DNA of 54,028 bases, taken from the NCBI GenBank assembly GCA_018220935.1, contig JAAOXU010000005.1, positions 1-54,028 of the forward strand, in the 5' to 3' direction. How positions within the stretch are numbered: the stretch's first letter is position 1; every line of letters starts with the position of its first letter. The notes beneath the pieces were generated by a model. It was not told the origin of the DNA. It saw only the letters and a list, made by a program, of their open reading frames with translations, and did no database searches. Made by a program: the position numbers and the translations under genes. Source of the DNA: Candidatus Altarchaeota archaeon (GTDB taxonomy: Archaea; SpSt-1190). Shown here piece by piece: positions 7,569 through 15,314 of the stretch.

Positions 7569-8080
7569 TTTCCCTCGCCCGCGGGGGATTTGTGAACTAC
7601 TATCTCCCCACCAGTTGGGTATGTTGATGGAATCCTTAAAGTTTCAAGTCCCTTAGTTTTGTAGAAAATCTCTGCCAATTTTTGAGTCTTATTTAGTAAT
7701 GTTTGTGCTATACTTGTGTTTATTTCCTGTTTTGTTTTTGAAGCAAGTTTTAAGATTTCTAAAATTAAACTATTTAGTTCTGAATTTTCTTTAAAATGAT
7801 TTTCTTTAAAATAATCTCCATACAAAATCCTTACTTCTTGTTTTAATTTTTCTGCGTGATCTTCTTTGACTTTTGTGTATCGTGCGATTCTATGTACGTG
7901 TTCATTCTTACTTGGTTCTGGTATGGCTTCAATTAATCCAACCATCCTAATTATTGTGTGTGCACAAACCTGTGCTTCGTAGGTATCATATATTCCACAA
8001 GGTACATCACAATGTGCATGTACTTTTCTAAATCCCGTTCCGCGGGAAAACTTTAACAATTTATCTATCTTTTTTAGCAA
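7565..8080 (-). CDS. sodN: Nickel superoxide dismutase precursor
   Basis: 171 aa. A 22-residue leader is followed by the nickel hook HCDVPCGIYD, giving mature His1, Cys2 and Cys6, the canonical Ni ligands. The rest matches the NiSOD four-helix bundle (DYFKENHF, KLAEIFYKTK). The mature chain of about 149 aa exceeds the usual 117; about 30 extra residues follow the normal end (PTGGEIVVHKSPAGEGK). The TTG start at 8080 has an AAAGGAG Shine-Dalgarno in the 3' end of bcp. NiSOD is mostly bacterial, so its presence in this archaeal context suggests transfer. Confidence 0.9.
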   Translation of the reverse strand: MLKKIDKLLKFSRGTGFRKVHAHCDVPCGIYDTYEAQVCAHTIIRMVGLIEAIPEPSKNEHVHRIARYTKVKEDHAEKLKQEVRILYGDYFKENHFKENSELNSLILEILKLASKTKQEINTSIAQTLLNKTQKLAEIFYKTKGLETLRIPSTYPTGGEIVVHKSPAGEGK

Positions 8081-8539
8081 TTATTTCAACTCCTTTGTAT
8101 TCCGCATCGCGGAAATTTTTTCAACTACTTTTTTGGCGTGTCCTTTAGCTTTGACTTTTAGCCAAGCTTGGATTATTTTGCCACTTTCATTGATAAGAAA
8201 TGTGCTTCTTTCAATCCCAAAATATTTTTTACCATACATACTTTTTTCTTTCCAAGTACCATACTTTGTTGAGACTTCCTTTTTTAGATCACTCAAGAGT
8301 ATAATACCTAAGTCGTGTTTTACCATAAATTTTTGATGACTTTGACACGTGTCTGGACTAATTCCAATCACTACTGTGTTTAAGTCTTCAAACTCTTTTT
8401 TTAGTGTAGTAAATTCAATTGCTTGTACTGTGCATCCGGGTGTATTGTCTTTTGGATAAAAGTAAAGAACCACTTTTTTACCTCTAAAGTCTTTTAGACA
8501 CGTAATCTTTTCATCAGCATCTTTAAGGCAAAAATCCAT
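8081..8539 (-). CDS. bcp: Bcp/PrxQ-type peroxiredoxin
   Basis: 152 aa. Peroxiredoxin fold with the peroxidatic site DNTPGCT (C36) and the Bcp-type motifs FYPKD, GISPD and RSTFLI. The second Cys usual five residues downstream is absent (VQAIEF), so it is either 1-Cys or uses C4, C14 or a later Cys. Reduces peroxides in the cytosol. It sits between ferritin and sodN on the same strand, with one base to ferritin, consistent with a stress operon. Confidence 0.9.
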   Translation of the reverse strand: MDFCLKDADEKITCLKDFRGKKVVLYFYPKDNTPGCTVQAIEFTTLKKEFEDLNTVVIGISPDTCQSHQKFMVKHDLGIILLSDLKKEVSTKYGTWKEKSMYGKKYFGIERSTFLINESGKIIQAWLKVKAKGHAKKVVEKISAMRNTKELK

Positions 8540-8540
8540 T

Positions 8541-9014
8541 TTATTTCCTCTTTGATAACCTGTGATCCATCATTAAAAGACCTCCAGGGTTATTATTTGT
8601 CATCTTTATTTTTTGAACAATTTCATCAACACTTGCTTCTTCTTCCACCTGTTCAGTTACAAACCAGTGCAAAAAGATCTCAGTTGCATAATCATTTGTT
8701 TCTCTTGATAATTTTACTAAATTATTTATTGACTTTGTAACAAACTTCTCGTGTGCTAGTGCGTCTTCAAATGCTTCGAGTGGTGAAGACCATGTAGTTT
8801 TTGGCTTGTCAATTTGTTCTAATTCAATTCCTAACCCTTTTTCAAGTAAATAATCAAAGAATTTTAATCCGTGTTCTTTTTCTTCTTTTGCTTGTAATTT
8901 TGCCCAGTGGGCAAACCCTCCAAAGTTTTTTGATTCAAAATATGCTGCCATTGAAAGATACAAATATCCTGAATGCAATTCCACATTTAATTGTTTATTT
9001 AATTCTATTTTCAT
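8541..9014 (-). CDS. ftnA: Ferritin
   Basis: 157 aa. Bacterial/archaeal-type ferritin: HSGYLYLSMAAYFE and KEEKEHGLKFFDYL contain the di-iron ligands (E, ExxH), followed by TEQVEEEASV. Stores iron as a 24-mer and consumes peroxide or oxygen in the process. Slightly short at the N-terminus. Placed between AhpC and Bcp, so iron storage and peroxide removal are likely co-expressed. Confidence 0.9.
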   Translation of the reverse strand: MKIELNKQLNVELHSGYLYLSMAAYFESKNFGGFAHWAKLQAKEEKEHGLKFFDYLLEKGLGIELEQIDKPKTTWSSPLEAFEDALAHEKFVTKSINNLVKLSRETNDYATEIFLHWFVTEQVEEEASVDEIVQKIKMTNNNPGGLLMMDHRLSKRK

Positions 9015-9025
9015 TTTATCACCTA

Positions 9026-9586
9026 CTAAATTTTTCCAACTAAATCAATGCTTGGTTTTAGTGTTTTTTTACCTGGCTCCCAACTTGCAGGACAAACCAT
9101 CCCTGGATTATCCTTCACGTGTTTTGCAGCCTGAAGTTTTCTCAAAATTTCTTTTGCATTTCTTCCTATACTATTATCGTGTATGTCCATGGCTTTTAAT
9201 ATTCCTTCTGGATCAATAATAAATGTTGCACGCAAAGATATGCCTTCGTTCTCAATATAAGTTCCAAGCGCCTTACAAATTAATCCAGAGGGGTCTGCAC
9301 CCATTGGATACTTAATTTTTGCAATTGAGGCCGATTGATCATGCCATGCTTTGTGAACAAAGGCGGTATCTGTACTAAAGCTGATTATTTCTCCGCCTTG
9401 TTCTTTGAAATCGTCGTGTAGGTTTGCAAGTTCTTCTAATTCTGTTGGGCAGACAAATGTAAAGTCTGCAGGATAAAATGCTAAAACTAGCCATTTACCT
9501 TTAAAGTCCGAGATGCGCATCTTTTTTATATCATTTTTATAATATGCATCAAATGAAAAGTCAGTTATTTCTTCACCAATATTCAT
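9026..9586 (-). CDS. ahpC: AhpC-type 2-Cys peroxiredoxin
   Basis: 186 aa. The peroxidatic Cys C46 lies in DFTFVCPTE and the resolving Cys in the C-terminal GMVCPASW, so a typical 2-Cys AhpC. Reduces hydrogen peroxide and organic peroxides. Probably starts at the ATG at 9586 with a promoter inside the 3' end of the upstream iron-transporter gene (TTTTTAAATACC). No ahpF is nearby; the reductant is unknown. Confidence 0.92.
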   Translation of the reverse strand: MNIGEEITDFSFDAYYKNDIKKMRISDFKGKWLVLAFYPADFTFVCPTELEELANLHDDFKEQGGEIISFSTDTAFVHKAWHDQSASIAKIKYPMGADPSGLICKALGTYIENEGISLRATFIIDPEGILKAMDIHDNSIGRNAKEILRKLQAAKHVKDNPGMVCPASWEPGKKTLKPSIDLVGKI

Positions 9587-9595
9587 AAAACACTG

Positions 9596-10450
9596 TTAAC
9601 TCGTGGTATTTAAAAACTTACGAGCGAGTATGCCAATTACAAACGAGATAAAAGCAACACCTAAACTGATGGAGACCATCTCCAAAAAGGATTTTTTGAA
9701 GCTAACTTCTCTAATTACTGAGGTAAAGAGTGTGAATGCAAATATTATGATGATTGCATTTGATATGGCAAATGCTAAAGCACCTATGGGACTTTTTAGT
9801 ATAAAGTAGGGACTAACTAATGCGGCGACTGCAAGTAAGTATGCAAAACCAGTGTAACTTGCGGCTTTAAACGCATTTTTACTATCATCAGTTCTTTTAG
9901 ATAAGTATTCTGATGCTGCCATTGAAAGTGTGGCTGAAATACCTGTAATTAGACCTGCAAGTCCGACTATGGCCGTATTTTGTAGTGCAAAAGTTAAACC
10001 TGCAAGAGTTCCAGTTATTTCAACTAAAGCGTCGTTTATTCCAAGTACCATCGAACCAATATGCTCTGTTGACTCTTCACTAATCATCCTAACTAATGCG
10101 TTTTCGTGATCTTCTTCATCCTTTAAAATTGACTTTGCACTGGGGAAGTCTTTTAGGACCTTTGCATATGCTTCTTCTGCTTCTTTTTCTCCTGCTTCCA
10201 TCAGTTTTACTGCAAAAGTCAAACCCAAAATTCTTGCTATTAGTGTGTAAAAGAAAATTTTTAGTTTATTTGGGGAAACTTCCTTTTTAGTATATTCTTT
10301 CCAAAAGGTATAATGTTTTAGTTCATCTTTAGATAGTTTTGATAATACTTTTTTGTTTTTCCCCTTGGCAAACTTGATTAAATTTTTGTATATGTGGTAC
10401 TCTGTAATCTCACTTTTTTGAAAACCTAAGATTAATTTTTGAGTCTCCAC
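9596..10450 (-). CDS. Rubrerythrin-like plus VIT1/CCC1 iron(II)/manganese transporter
   Basis: 284 aa. Residues 1-130 form a ferritin-like domain with E/ExxH-type ligands (DELKHYTFW, DEEDHENAL). Residues 130-284 form a five-TM VIT1/CCC1 transporter starting GSMVLGINDALVE. Members of this fusion type (MbfA-like) export or sequester Fe(II). It opens the iron and peroxide cluster and faces the hydrogenase-maturation gene 49 bases away. It likely limits free iron during oxygen stress (inference). Confidence 0.85.
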   Translation of the reverse strand: METQKLILGFQKSEITEYHIYKNLIKFAKGKNKKVLSKLSKDELKHYTFWKEYTKKEVSPNKLKIFFYTLIARILGLTFAVKLMEAGEKEAEEAYAKVLKDFPSAKSILKDEEDHENALVRMISEESTEHIGSMVLGINDALVEITGTLAGLTFALQNTAIVGLAGLITGISATLSMAASEYLSKRTDDSKNAFKAASYTGFAYLLAVAALVSPYFILKSPIGALAFAISNAIIIIFAFTLFTSVIREVSFKKSFLEMVSISLGVAFISFVIGILARKFLNTTS

Positions 10451-10498
10451 TTAGATTCGTGGCCTTAGTTGTTTAAAACTCTTATATGTTCTACTTTT

Positions 10499-11074
10499 GT
10501 GATTGGAATCTTAGCATTAGGTAATGAACTTAGGGGTGATGATGGGGTTGGAATCTATGTTGGGAAAGAATTAGAAAAATGTAGCATACCTGTGACTTTT
10601 GGCTTCTCAACTCCTGAAAATCTAAAAGAGATACCCTACTCCAAAATAATTGTTGTGGATGCAGCTCATTTTGACCTTTCAGTTCCGTTTCTTATTGGAA
10701 AAGATACTATTAGTCACTATACACATAAGCCTAGTCTTGATAAGCTGGCTAAATTTTTTGGTGTTGAGTATACTGTCTTTGGAATCAAAACGTATAATAG
10801 GGAACTAGGTAATAAGATTTCAGAGCAGGCAAGAAAAAATGCCGACTTTACAATTAGGGTGATAAAAGTGTGTATGGCAATTCCGGGGGTAGTGGTTGAT
10901 GAGGGTAAAAAAGTGGTTGATTTAGGCCACAAAACTAAACAAGTTAAATTTGCAATTCCTCATTTAAAAAATGGAGATTTTGTATTAGTTCATGCAGGTA
11001 TGGTAATTGATAAGTTAAGTGAAGATGATTATAAAAATGCTAAAGACGCATTAAGTGGATTATCTTGTGAATAA
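10499..11074 (+). CDS. Fused hydrogenase maturation protease (HycI-type) and HypC chaperone
   Basis: 191 aa from a GTG at 10499, leaderless behind TATA-like TTTAAAACTCTTATAT (10472-10487). The N-terminal 123 residues are a HycI/HyaD-type endopeptidase with GNELRGDDGVG and VDAAHF as nickel-recognition and ligand region. The last 68 residues are HypC (CMAIPGVVV, KTKQVKFAIPHLKNGDFVLVHAG). HypC normally needs its Cys at position 2 of a free N-terminus, here buried in the fusion; an internal GTG start could solve this. It faces the hydrogenase operon, overlapping its last gene by 15 bases. The large subunit there has an 18-residue C-terminal extension for the protease to cut. Confidence 0.85.
   Translation: MIGILALGNELRGDDGVGIYVGKELEKCSIPVTFGFSTPENLKEIPYSKIIVVDAAHFDLSVPFLIGKDTISHYTHKPSLDKLAKFFGVEYTVFGIKTYNRELGNKISEQARKNADFTIRVIKVCMAIPGVVVDEGKKVVDLGHKTKQVKFAIPHLKNGDFVLVHAGMVIDKLSEDDYKNAKDALSGLSCE
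10856..10870 (+). promoter_or_regulatory. Internal ribosome-binding site and GTG start for free HypC
   Basis: Inside the fusion ORF, AGGGTGAT (10856-10863) matches the archaeal anti-Shine-Dalgarno (GGTGAT). It lies 4 nt before an in-frame GTG (10868) followed by TGT, which would give a HypC beginning Met-Cys-Met-Ala-Ile-Pro, the canonical HypC start. This supports production of separate HypC of 68 aa beside or instead of the fusion. Seen directly in the sequence; use in the cell is inference. Confidence 0.6.
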
Positions 11075-12235
11075 ACCAATTTGTGATGCAGACATATCAA
11101 ACAATGTATTTGGGAATAGTCCTAAGTATAGTGAAAGGAAGAATAATGCAATAATTACGGCTTTTAGTTTCTTATCAACTTTAATTGATTTTGAGCCTTT
11201 GATTTTTGATATGATTCTTAAGGCAACAAACGCGCTTAAAATCATATTAACCACTAAAAAATATGAGAGTGGGTTGTGGATTGAAAATACAGATGAGAAC
11301 AAAATTATTTTACTTGGGAATAAGTGAAACGGTGGGAGACCTGCTAGTATTAAGAAAGCACCATAAAACGGCAGTTCAAGACCTCTTGGAATCCAAAGAT
11401 CTTTTAGACTTTTTGCTTTTGAAGCTTCAATAACTGCGAAGACAAGAGTTATTGCTAGTACGTGGGAGAACATCATGTAAAGGGCTGCTACTCTTGATGC
11501 AGAACTCGCAACTGAGATAGCCACTAAATCATATGCTAGATTAGAAGCGTCAATTAATGCGATTAGCCTAAGAAGTGAAAGTTCAGATAGTGCCATTAGG
11601 TTTGCAATTAACATAGACAATAATGCAAAAGCGGTTATTGTGGGGGATGGTCTAGTTATTACCATAAGAAGTGCTAGTGGACTAATTTCAGTTAAGACTG
11701 ATGAGAAAAATATTCGCATCTCAAAATCAACTGATTTATAGATTTCAACTAGCCAATCCTGAAATGGTGCAATACCTAATTTTACAAGAAGGCCTAAAAC
11801 AAAAAATATGGTAGCTTCAGGTGTTAGTGCTGTGATTAAACCTGTCTTAAAAAATGAAATTGCAATGGCAAATAGCATGAGTGCACTCCCCACTGAATTT
11901 ACAATAAAGTACCGAAGTGTTGCTTTTCTATGTTCAAAAATCAAGAAGTATGAAGCATAAATTGCAAGTTCAAAATAAATGAAAAGTTCAACTAAGGTTT
12001 GACTGTTTATTATTCCAATAAGATCAAACATGGCTAAAAAGAAGAGTGGATATTTTGCGTTTTTCCAATTTGATAACCACATTATCATTAAGGATAATGC
12101 AAAGAAAAAAGTAGCTAATGAATATCCACCTATTGATGAATTTATCGTTGCGTAGATGAAAGCTAGGGCTGTTAGTGGTTTTCTCCATTCTTTAGTGAAT
12201 GGAAGCAGCAACGCTATTATTAAGAGGACATCCAT
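11060..12235 (-). CDS. Membrane hydrogenase antiporter-like subunit, NuoN-like
   Basis: 391 aa with about 12 TM helices, last gene of the hydrogenase operon. Shows antiporter-family marks: FELAIYASYFL (acidic TM residue), VKLGIAPFQDWL (Lys in the discontinuous helix) and ALIDASNLAYDLV. It carries protons or sodium across the membrane, driven by electron flow to the hydrogenase module. ATG GAT at 12235 lies inside the previous gene's 3' end (16-base overlap). It is the most divergent of the three antiporter-like subunits. Confidence 0.8.
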   Translation of the reverse strand: MDVLLIIALLLPFTKEWRKPLTALAFIYATINSSIGGYSLATFFFALSLMIMWLSNWKNAKYPLFFLAMFDLIGIINSQTLVELFIYFELAIYASYFLIFEHRKATLRYFIVNSVGSALMLFAIAISFFKTGLITALTPEATIFFVLGLLVKLGIAPFQDWLVEIYKSVDFEMRIFFSSVLTEISPLALLMVITRPSPTITAFALLSMLIANLMALSELSLLRLIALIDASNLAYDLVAISVASSASRVAALYMMFSHVLAITLVFAVIEASKAKSLKDLWIPRGLELPFYGAFLILAGLPPFHLFPSKIILFSSVFSIHNPLSYFLVVNMILSAFVALRIISKIKGSKSIKVDKKLKAVIIALFFLSLYLGLFPNTLFDMSASQIGLFTR

Positions 12236-13341
12236 GGTATCACTCCGGGAAGTAGTAGTAGTGCAATTATTAGTGGTAAAGCTGATTCAAGTTTGACTGG
12301 GCTCTTTCTAAAGAACATACTAATTAATCGTTCAATGTAAAAAATTGAAGGGAAAATCGCAAATAAGAAAAATATAACTCCAACTGGACTCTTAGTCATC
12401 AATTGAGTTAATATTGAGAATTCTGCCATGAATCCAAGAAGTGGTGGAAAACCAATTAGTGAAAGACAAGCAATCAATACTGAAACAAAAAGAGTCTTTG
12501 AATAAACTCCGCCTGAAACTGTGTTGACACCATTCTTAATGAATTCACCCACACTAAAGAAAAGAGATGATTTTGCAAGTGCGTGAGCAATTAAAAATAT
12601 GATAACTGCTTCTGGTGCTGCCCACAATGCAACTGCTACAAAGCCCATTTGTGAAACTGTTGAATACGCGAGTAATCGTTTTAAGTCGTGTTCAGCACTA
12701 GCACCAATTGCACCATAAATGGCAGAAATTATTCCAATTGGTACTAAAATTTCGGGGGTAGTTGAATAAATTAAAATACCAAAGGCACCTAGTGCAACAA
12801 TCAAACTACTAAGTAATGCGGAGACGGGGGTTGGTGCTTGTGAGTGTGCATCGGGTACCCACGAATGGAATGGGAAAATACCCATCTTAATGGCAAAACC
12901 AAGTGTCAAAATCATTGAGCCTAAAATTCCACCACTGAGTAGGCCTGCTAGTATTAGAATTGACGCCGTTTGCATAAATCCAAAGTATTTGAAAGCCGCA
13001 TTCTTGTCTTCTTTTAGTAATAAGTAAAAAGTTGGGAATATGATTAATTCTAGGAAAAAGAAAGCTTGAATTATACTATTTGTTCCAAGAAAACCAATAA
13101 TTCCTGCAATGATTATTATTAACATTGAAATTTGCTCTTTTGAAAAATCTCTTGCATATACTAGGGCCGTCATACAAATAATTGCGGCTGCAAAAACTAT
13201 TGATTCATATGGTGGTGACCATGAAAACATTATCCCAGGTAGCCAAGAATAGTAGAATTGTTCTGAGATGAATGCAAAGGAAAGAATGGCAGACCATCTT
13301 GCAATTTGAGGGTGTAGGTAAGCTAAAAGTGCCGAAACCAA
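12220..13341 (-). CDS. Membrane hydrogenase antiporter-like subunit, NuoM/N-like
   Basis: 373 aa or slightly longer. Motifs: FPFHSWVPDAHSQAPTPVSALL, LLAYSTVSQMGF and HALAKSSLFF with its Lys, the usual proton-path residues of the Nuo L/M/N and MrpA/D family. The TTG at 13341 is the first canonical start, but the reading frame is open upstream and a GGGGGT Shine-Dalgarno at about 13366-13371 sits 25 nt away. An unusual start codon (ATA/ATT) adding about 7 residues is possible. Confidence 0.82.
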   Translation of the reverse strand: MVSALLAYLHPQIARWSAILSFAFISEQFYYSWLPGIMFSWSPPYESIVFAAAIICMTALVYARDFSKEQISMLIIIIAGIIGFLGTNSIIQAFFFLELIIFPTFYLLLKEDKNAAFKYFGFMQTASILILAGLLSGGILGSMILTLGFAIKMGIFPFHSWVPDAHSQAPTPVSALLSSLIVALGAFGILIYSTTPEILVPIGIISAIYGAIGASAEHDLKRLLAYSTVSQMGFVAVALWAAPEAVIIFLIAHALAKSSLFFSVGEFIKNGVNTVSGGVYSKTLFVSVLIACLSLIGFPPLLGFMAEFSILTQLMTKSPVGVIFFLFAIFPSIFYIERLISMFFRKSPVKLESALPLIIALLLLPGVIPWMSS

Positions 13342-13355
13342 CAGTATGCCAATTG

Positions 13356-14738
13356 TTATCGTATTATTACCCCCAAAGCTAGTGCTGCAAGTGAGACTGC
13401 AATATAACTCACGTCCCCTCTTATGTCTTTTGTGAATATGTAATTTATACCTTGTGACAATTTTTTAGTTCTTTTTTCTACGCCACTTGCCCAGTTCTCT
13501 AAATATTCTTCAGGTGGACTAACCTCAACAAAAACCCATTCAGTTGATTTTGAAAGTTTTTCTGAAATGTTATTTAATGATTTTGAATCAAATAATTTGT
13601 ATGCTAAAAGTGCCGCACCAAAGAAAATGACTAAGCTTTCTGCTTGTGGTATACTTATTGGATAAAATCCAATTGAACTCAAACCTAAACCTAAAGGAAC
13701 TAAAATTTTCCAATTTCTTGGCGGTGTCATATTACCTGAAAATGTATTACTAAAGAGCTTGAAAAAGTATAGAAGTGAAAAGAATGTAATAATTGCTGAA
13801 CTAAAGTTTTGCATTTTTAACCAGTACAATCCAAAGAGAGGTGCACCACTCAGTGAAAACATCAAAAATAATGAGAGTATACCTTCAAGTGACCTTGGAT
13901 TAAAACCAAGGTTAAGTGCGTAATTTGTATCTCTTGAATATAACTCAACTAATAAGAAATATGCTGCTTTAGTTAATGCATGAATTAAAAATGCAAATAT
14001 GAAGTTTTCTGAATTAAAAAATGCATATAAAAATCCGAGGTTAACAATGGTTGAATACGCAAGAACTTCCTTTTGGTTATTTGAACTTATGGCTAGGATG
14101 GTTGCTATAATAATTGAGAGTGTAGTCCAAACTGAAATTAGACCACTTAAGAATAAAAAGTGACTCGAAAATCGTGATATGAGTAAAGGTCCGACTGCAA
14201 CTGCCGTTACTGAGTGAATTAGTGCTGAAACGGGTGTTGGTGCCCTTACTGCGTCTTTTAACCATAAAAATGGGAATTGGGATGACTTAATCATACCTGC
14301 AATTAAAATTAGTAATGCTGATGTTGGTGGAATTATTGAAAATTCAAAACTACCTGAAATACTATAAATTATTCCAATTGCAGTTAAAAGAAGTAAACCG
14401 CTGATTCTGTTAAGTATAAAAATTTTTCTAGCCGATTTCTTGTTAAATGCGTTTGATGAATTAATTAAAAGATATGCGAGTACGCTCATGAGTTCCCATG
14501 CAAAATAAAGATAAATCCAATCGTTTGCACGTAAGAACAAAATCATACCGAGTAAAGATAATACAATTAAGCTTCCGTTTTTCTTAGTTCTTGTAAAACT
14601 CAAAGTAGCTAGTGTAATAAATATGATAGTTTTCTCAAGTATGGTTGATGCTAGTAATAGTGAATAGCCGGCTGTAAGAAAACCTAATAAGGGTAAAACT
14701 TGGTATAAAATACTGGAAACTAAAAGTTCAATTATCAC
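13356..14738 (-). CDS. Membrane hydrogenase antiporter-like subunit, NuoL-like
   Basis: 460 aa with about 13 TM helices. Contains FAWELMSVLAYLL (conserved Glu), MIKSSQFPFLWLKDA and PTPVSALIHSVTAV (Lys of the broken helix), LAYSTIVNLGF and HALTKAAYFL. Shorter than NuoL (about 610 aa) and without the long lateral helix. GTG start with AGGAGGTTATTTA Shine-Dalgarno spacing. It overlaps the NuoK-like gene by 11 bases. Confidence 0.85.
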   Translation of the reverse strand: MIIELLVSSILYQVLPLLGFLTAGYSLLLASTILEKTIIFITLATLSFTRTKKNGSLIVLSLLGMILFLRANDWIYLYFAWELMSVLAYLLINSSNAFNKKSARKIFILNRISGLLLLTAIGIIYSISGSFEFSIIPPTSALLILIAGMIKSSQFPFLWLKDAVRAPTPVSALIHSVTAVAVGPLLISRFSSHFLFLSGLISVWTTLSIIIATILAISSNNQKEVLAYSTIVNLGFLYAFFNSENFIFAFLIHALTKAAYFLLVELYSRDTNYALNLGFNPRSLEGILSLFLMFSLSGAPLFGLYWLKMQNFSSAIITFFSLLYFFKLFSNTFSGNMTPPRNWKILVPLGLGLSSIGFYPISIPQAESLVIFFGAALLAYKLFDSKSLNNISEKLSKSTEWVFVEVSPPEEYLENWASGVEKRTKKLSQGINYIFTKDIRGDVSYIAVSLAALALGVIIR

Positions 14739-14973
14739 TAAATAACCTCCTATAATATCTAGTCTTTAGTTTTTTTAGTAAGAGTAATGAGAACGCAAAT
14801 GGAACTGCTTCAATTACTAACATGAGTAACACTAGATTTTGTGCTCCTGATTTTACGAGTAGCATTATTGCTGGGAGTGTAATTAAACTAGTTAGGGCTG
14901 CAACTTTGATTAGATCGTCATACTTAATTAAACCATATATTGAAATTGCTAAAATTCCTAATTCGTAAATCAT
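14728..14973 (-). CDS. NuoK/MrpC-like small membrane subunit
   Basis: 81 aa with three TM helices and an acidic residue in the last helix (LVIEAVPF), as in NuoK, HyfE and MrpC. Part of the ion-translocating arm. A GGAGGTTGTCAA Shine-Dalgarno stands before its ATG, which overlaps the preceding TGA (ATGA). The family call rests on size, position and the acidic TM residue. Confidence 0.65.
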   Translation of the reverse strand: MIYELGILAISIYGLIKYDDLIKVAALTSLITLPAIMLLVKSGAQNLVLLMLVIEAVPFAFSLLLLKKLKTRYYRRLFSDN

Positions 14974-15131
14974 TTGACAACCTCCAAACCTACTGCAAAA
15001 GTGAAAATAAGTGCGAATGCCAAATAAATTTCTGTTGAGTTAATTATTGGGTTTGATATTAGTGGTGCCGGATTACCCAGTAAAAGATACGTTGAGACAA
15101 AAAGCACCAAAGCAATTAACTTATTCTTCAC
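14970..15131 (-). CDS. 53-aa Mrp/Mbh-like membrane subunit
   Basis: A small gene with a GTG start at 15131 and an unusually good Shine-Dalgarno, GGAGGTGA, six nt upstream; it ends in TGA overlapping the next ATG. Product: 53 aa, two TM helices joined by a NPAPLISNP/NSTEIY loop. Position and size suit a fragment-like Mrp or Mbh subunit (MbhE/F or MrpB type), but the sequence is too short to assign. Its coupling to both neighbours makes it very likely real. Confidence 0.65.
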   Translation of the reverse strand: MKNKLIALVLFVSTYLLLGNPAPLISNPIINSTEIYLAFALIFTFAVGLEVVK

Positions 15132-15306
15132 TTACTTCACCTCCAAATGTGAGTAGTGCTAAACTACCCATAATCGCACCAACTGATTGGACTACTGCTG
15201 CTAAAATCATGCCATATGAGAATATCCACAAGCCTGCAACTAATCCTACCATTAAAAATGAAAGAGCAATCCTGTCATGACTCTTTGAGATCACAACCCA
15301 AGCCAC
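15121..15306 (-). CDS. Small MrpF/MrpG-like membrane subunit
   Basis: 61 aa from GTG 15306, with two TM helices. The same frame is open upstream into the end of the NuoH-like gene (ELVLTILVAWVVIS), which would add a fuller first helix if a non-canonical ATT/ATC start is used. KSHDRIALSF is reminiscent of the DRxxA motif after TM1 of MrpF. Probably part of the Mrp-like arm. Assignment tentative. Confidence 0.6.
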   Translation of the reverse strand: MAWVVISKSHDRIALSFLMVGLVAGLWIFSYGMILAAVVQSVGAIMGSLALLTFGGEVSEE

Positions 15307-15314
15307 TAAAATCG

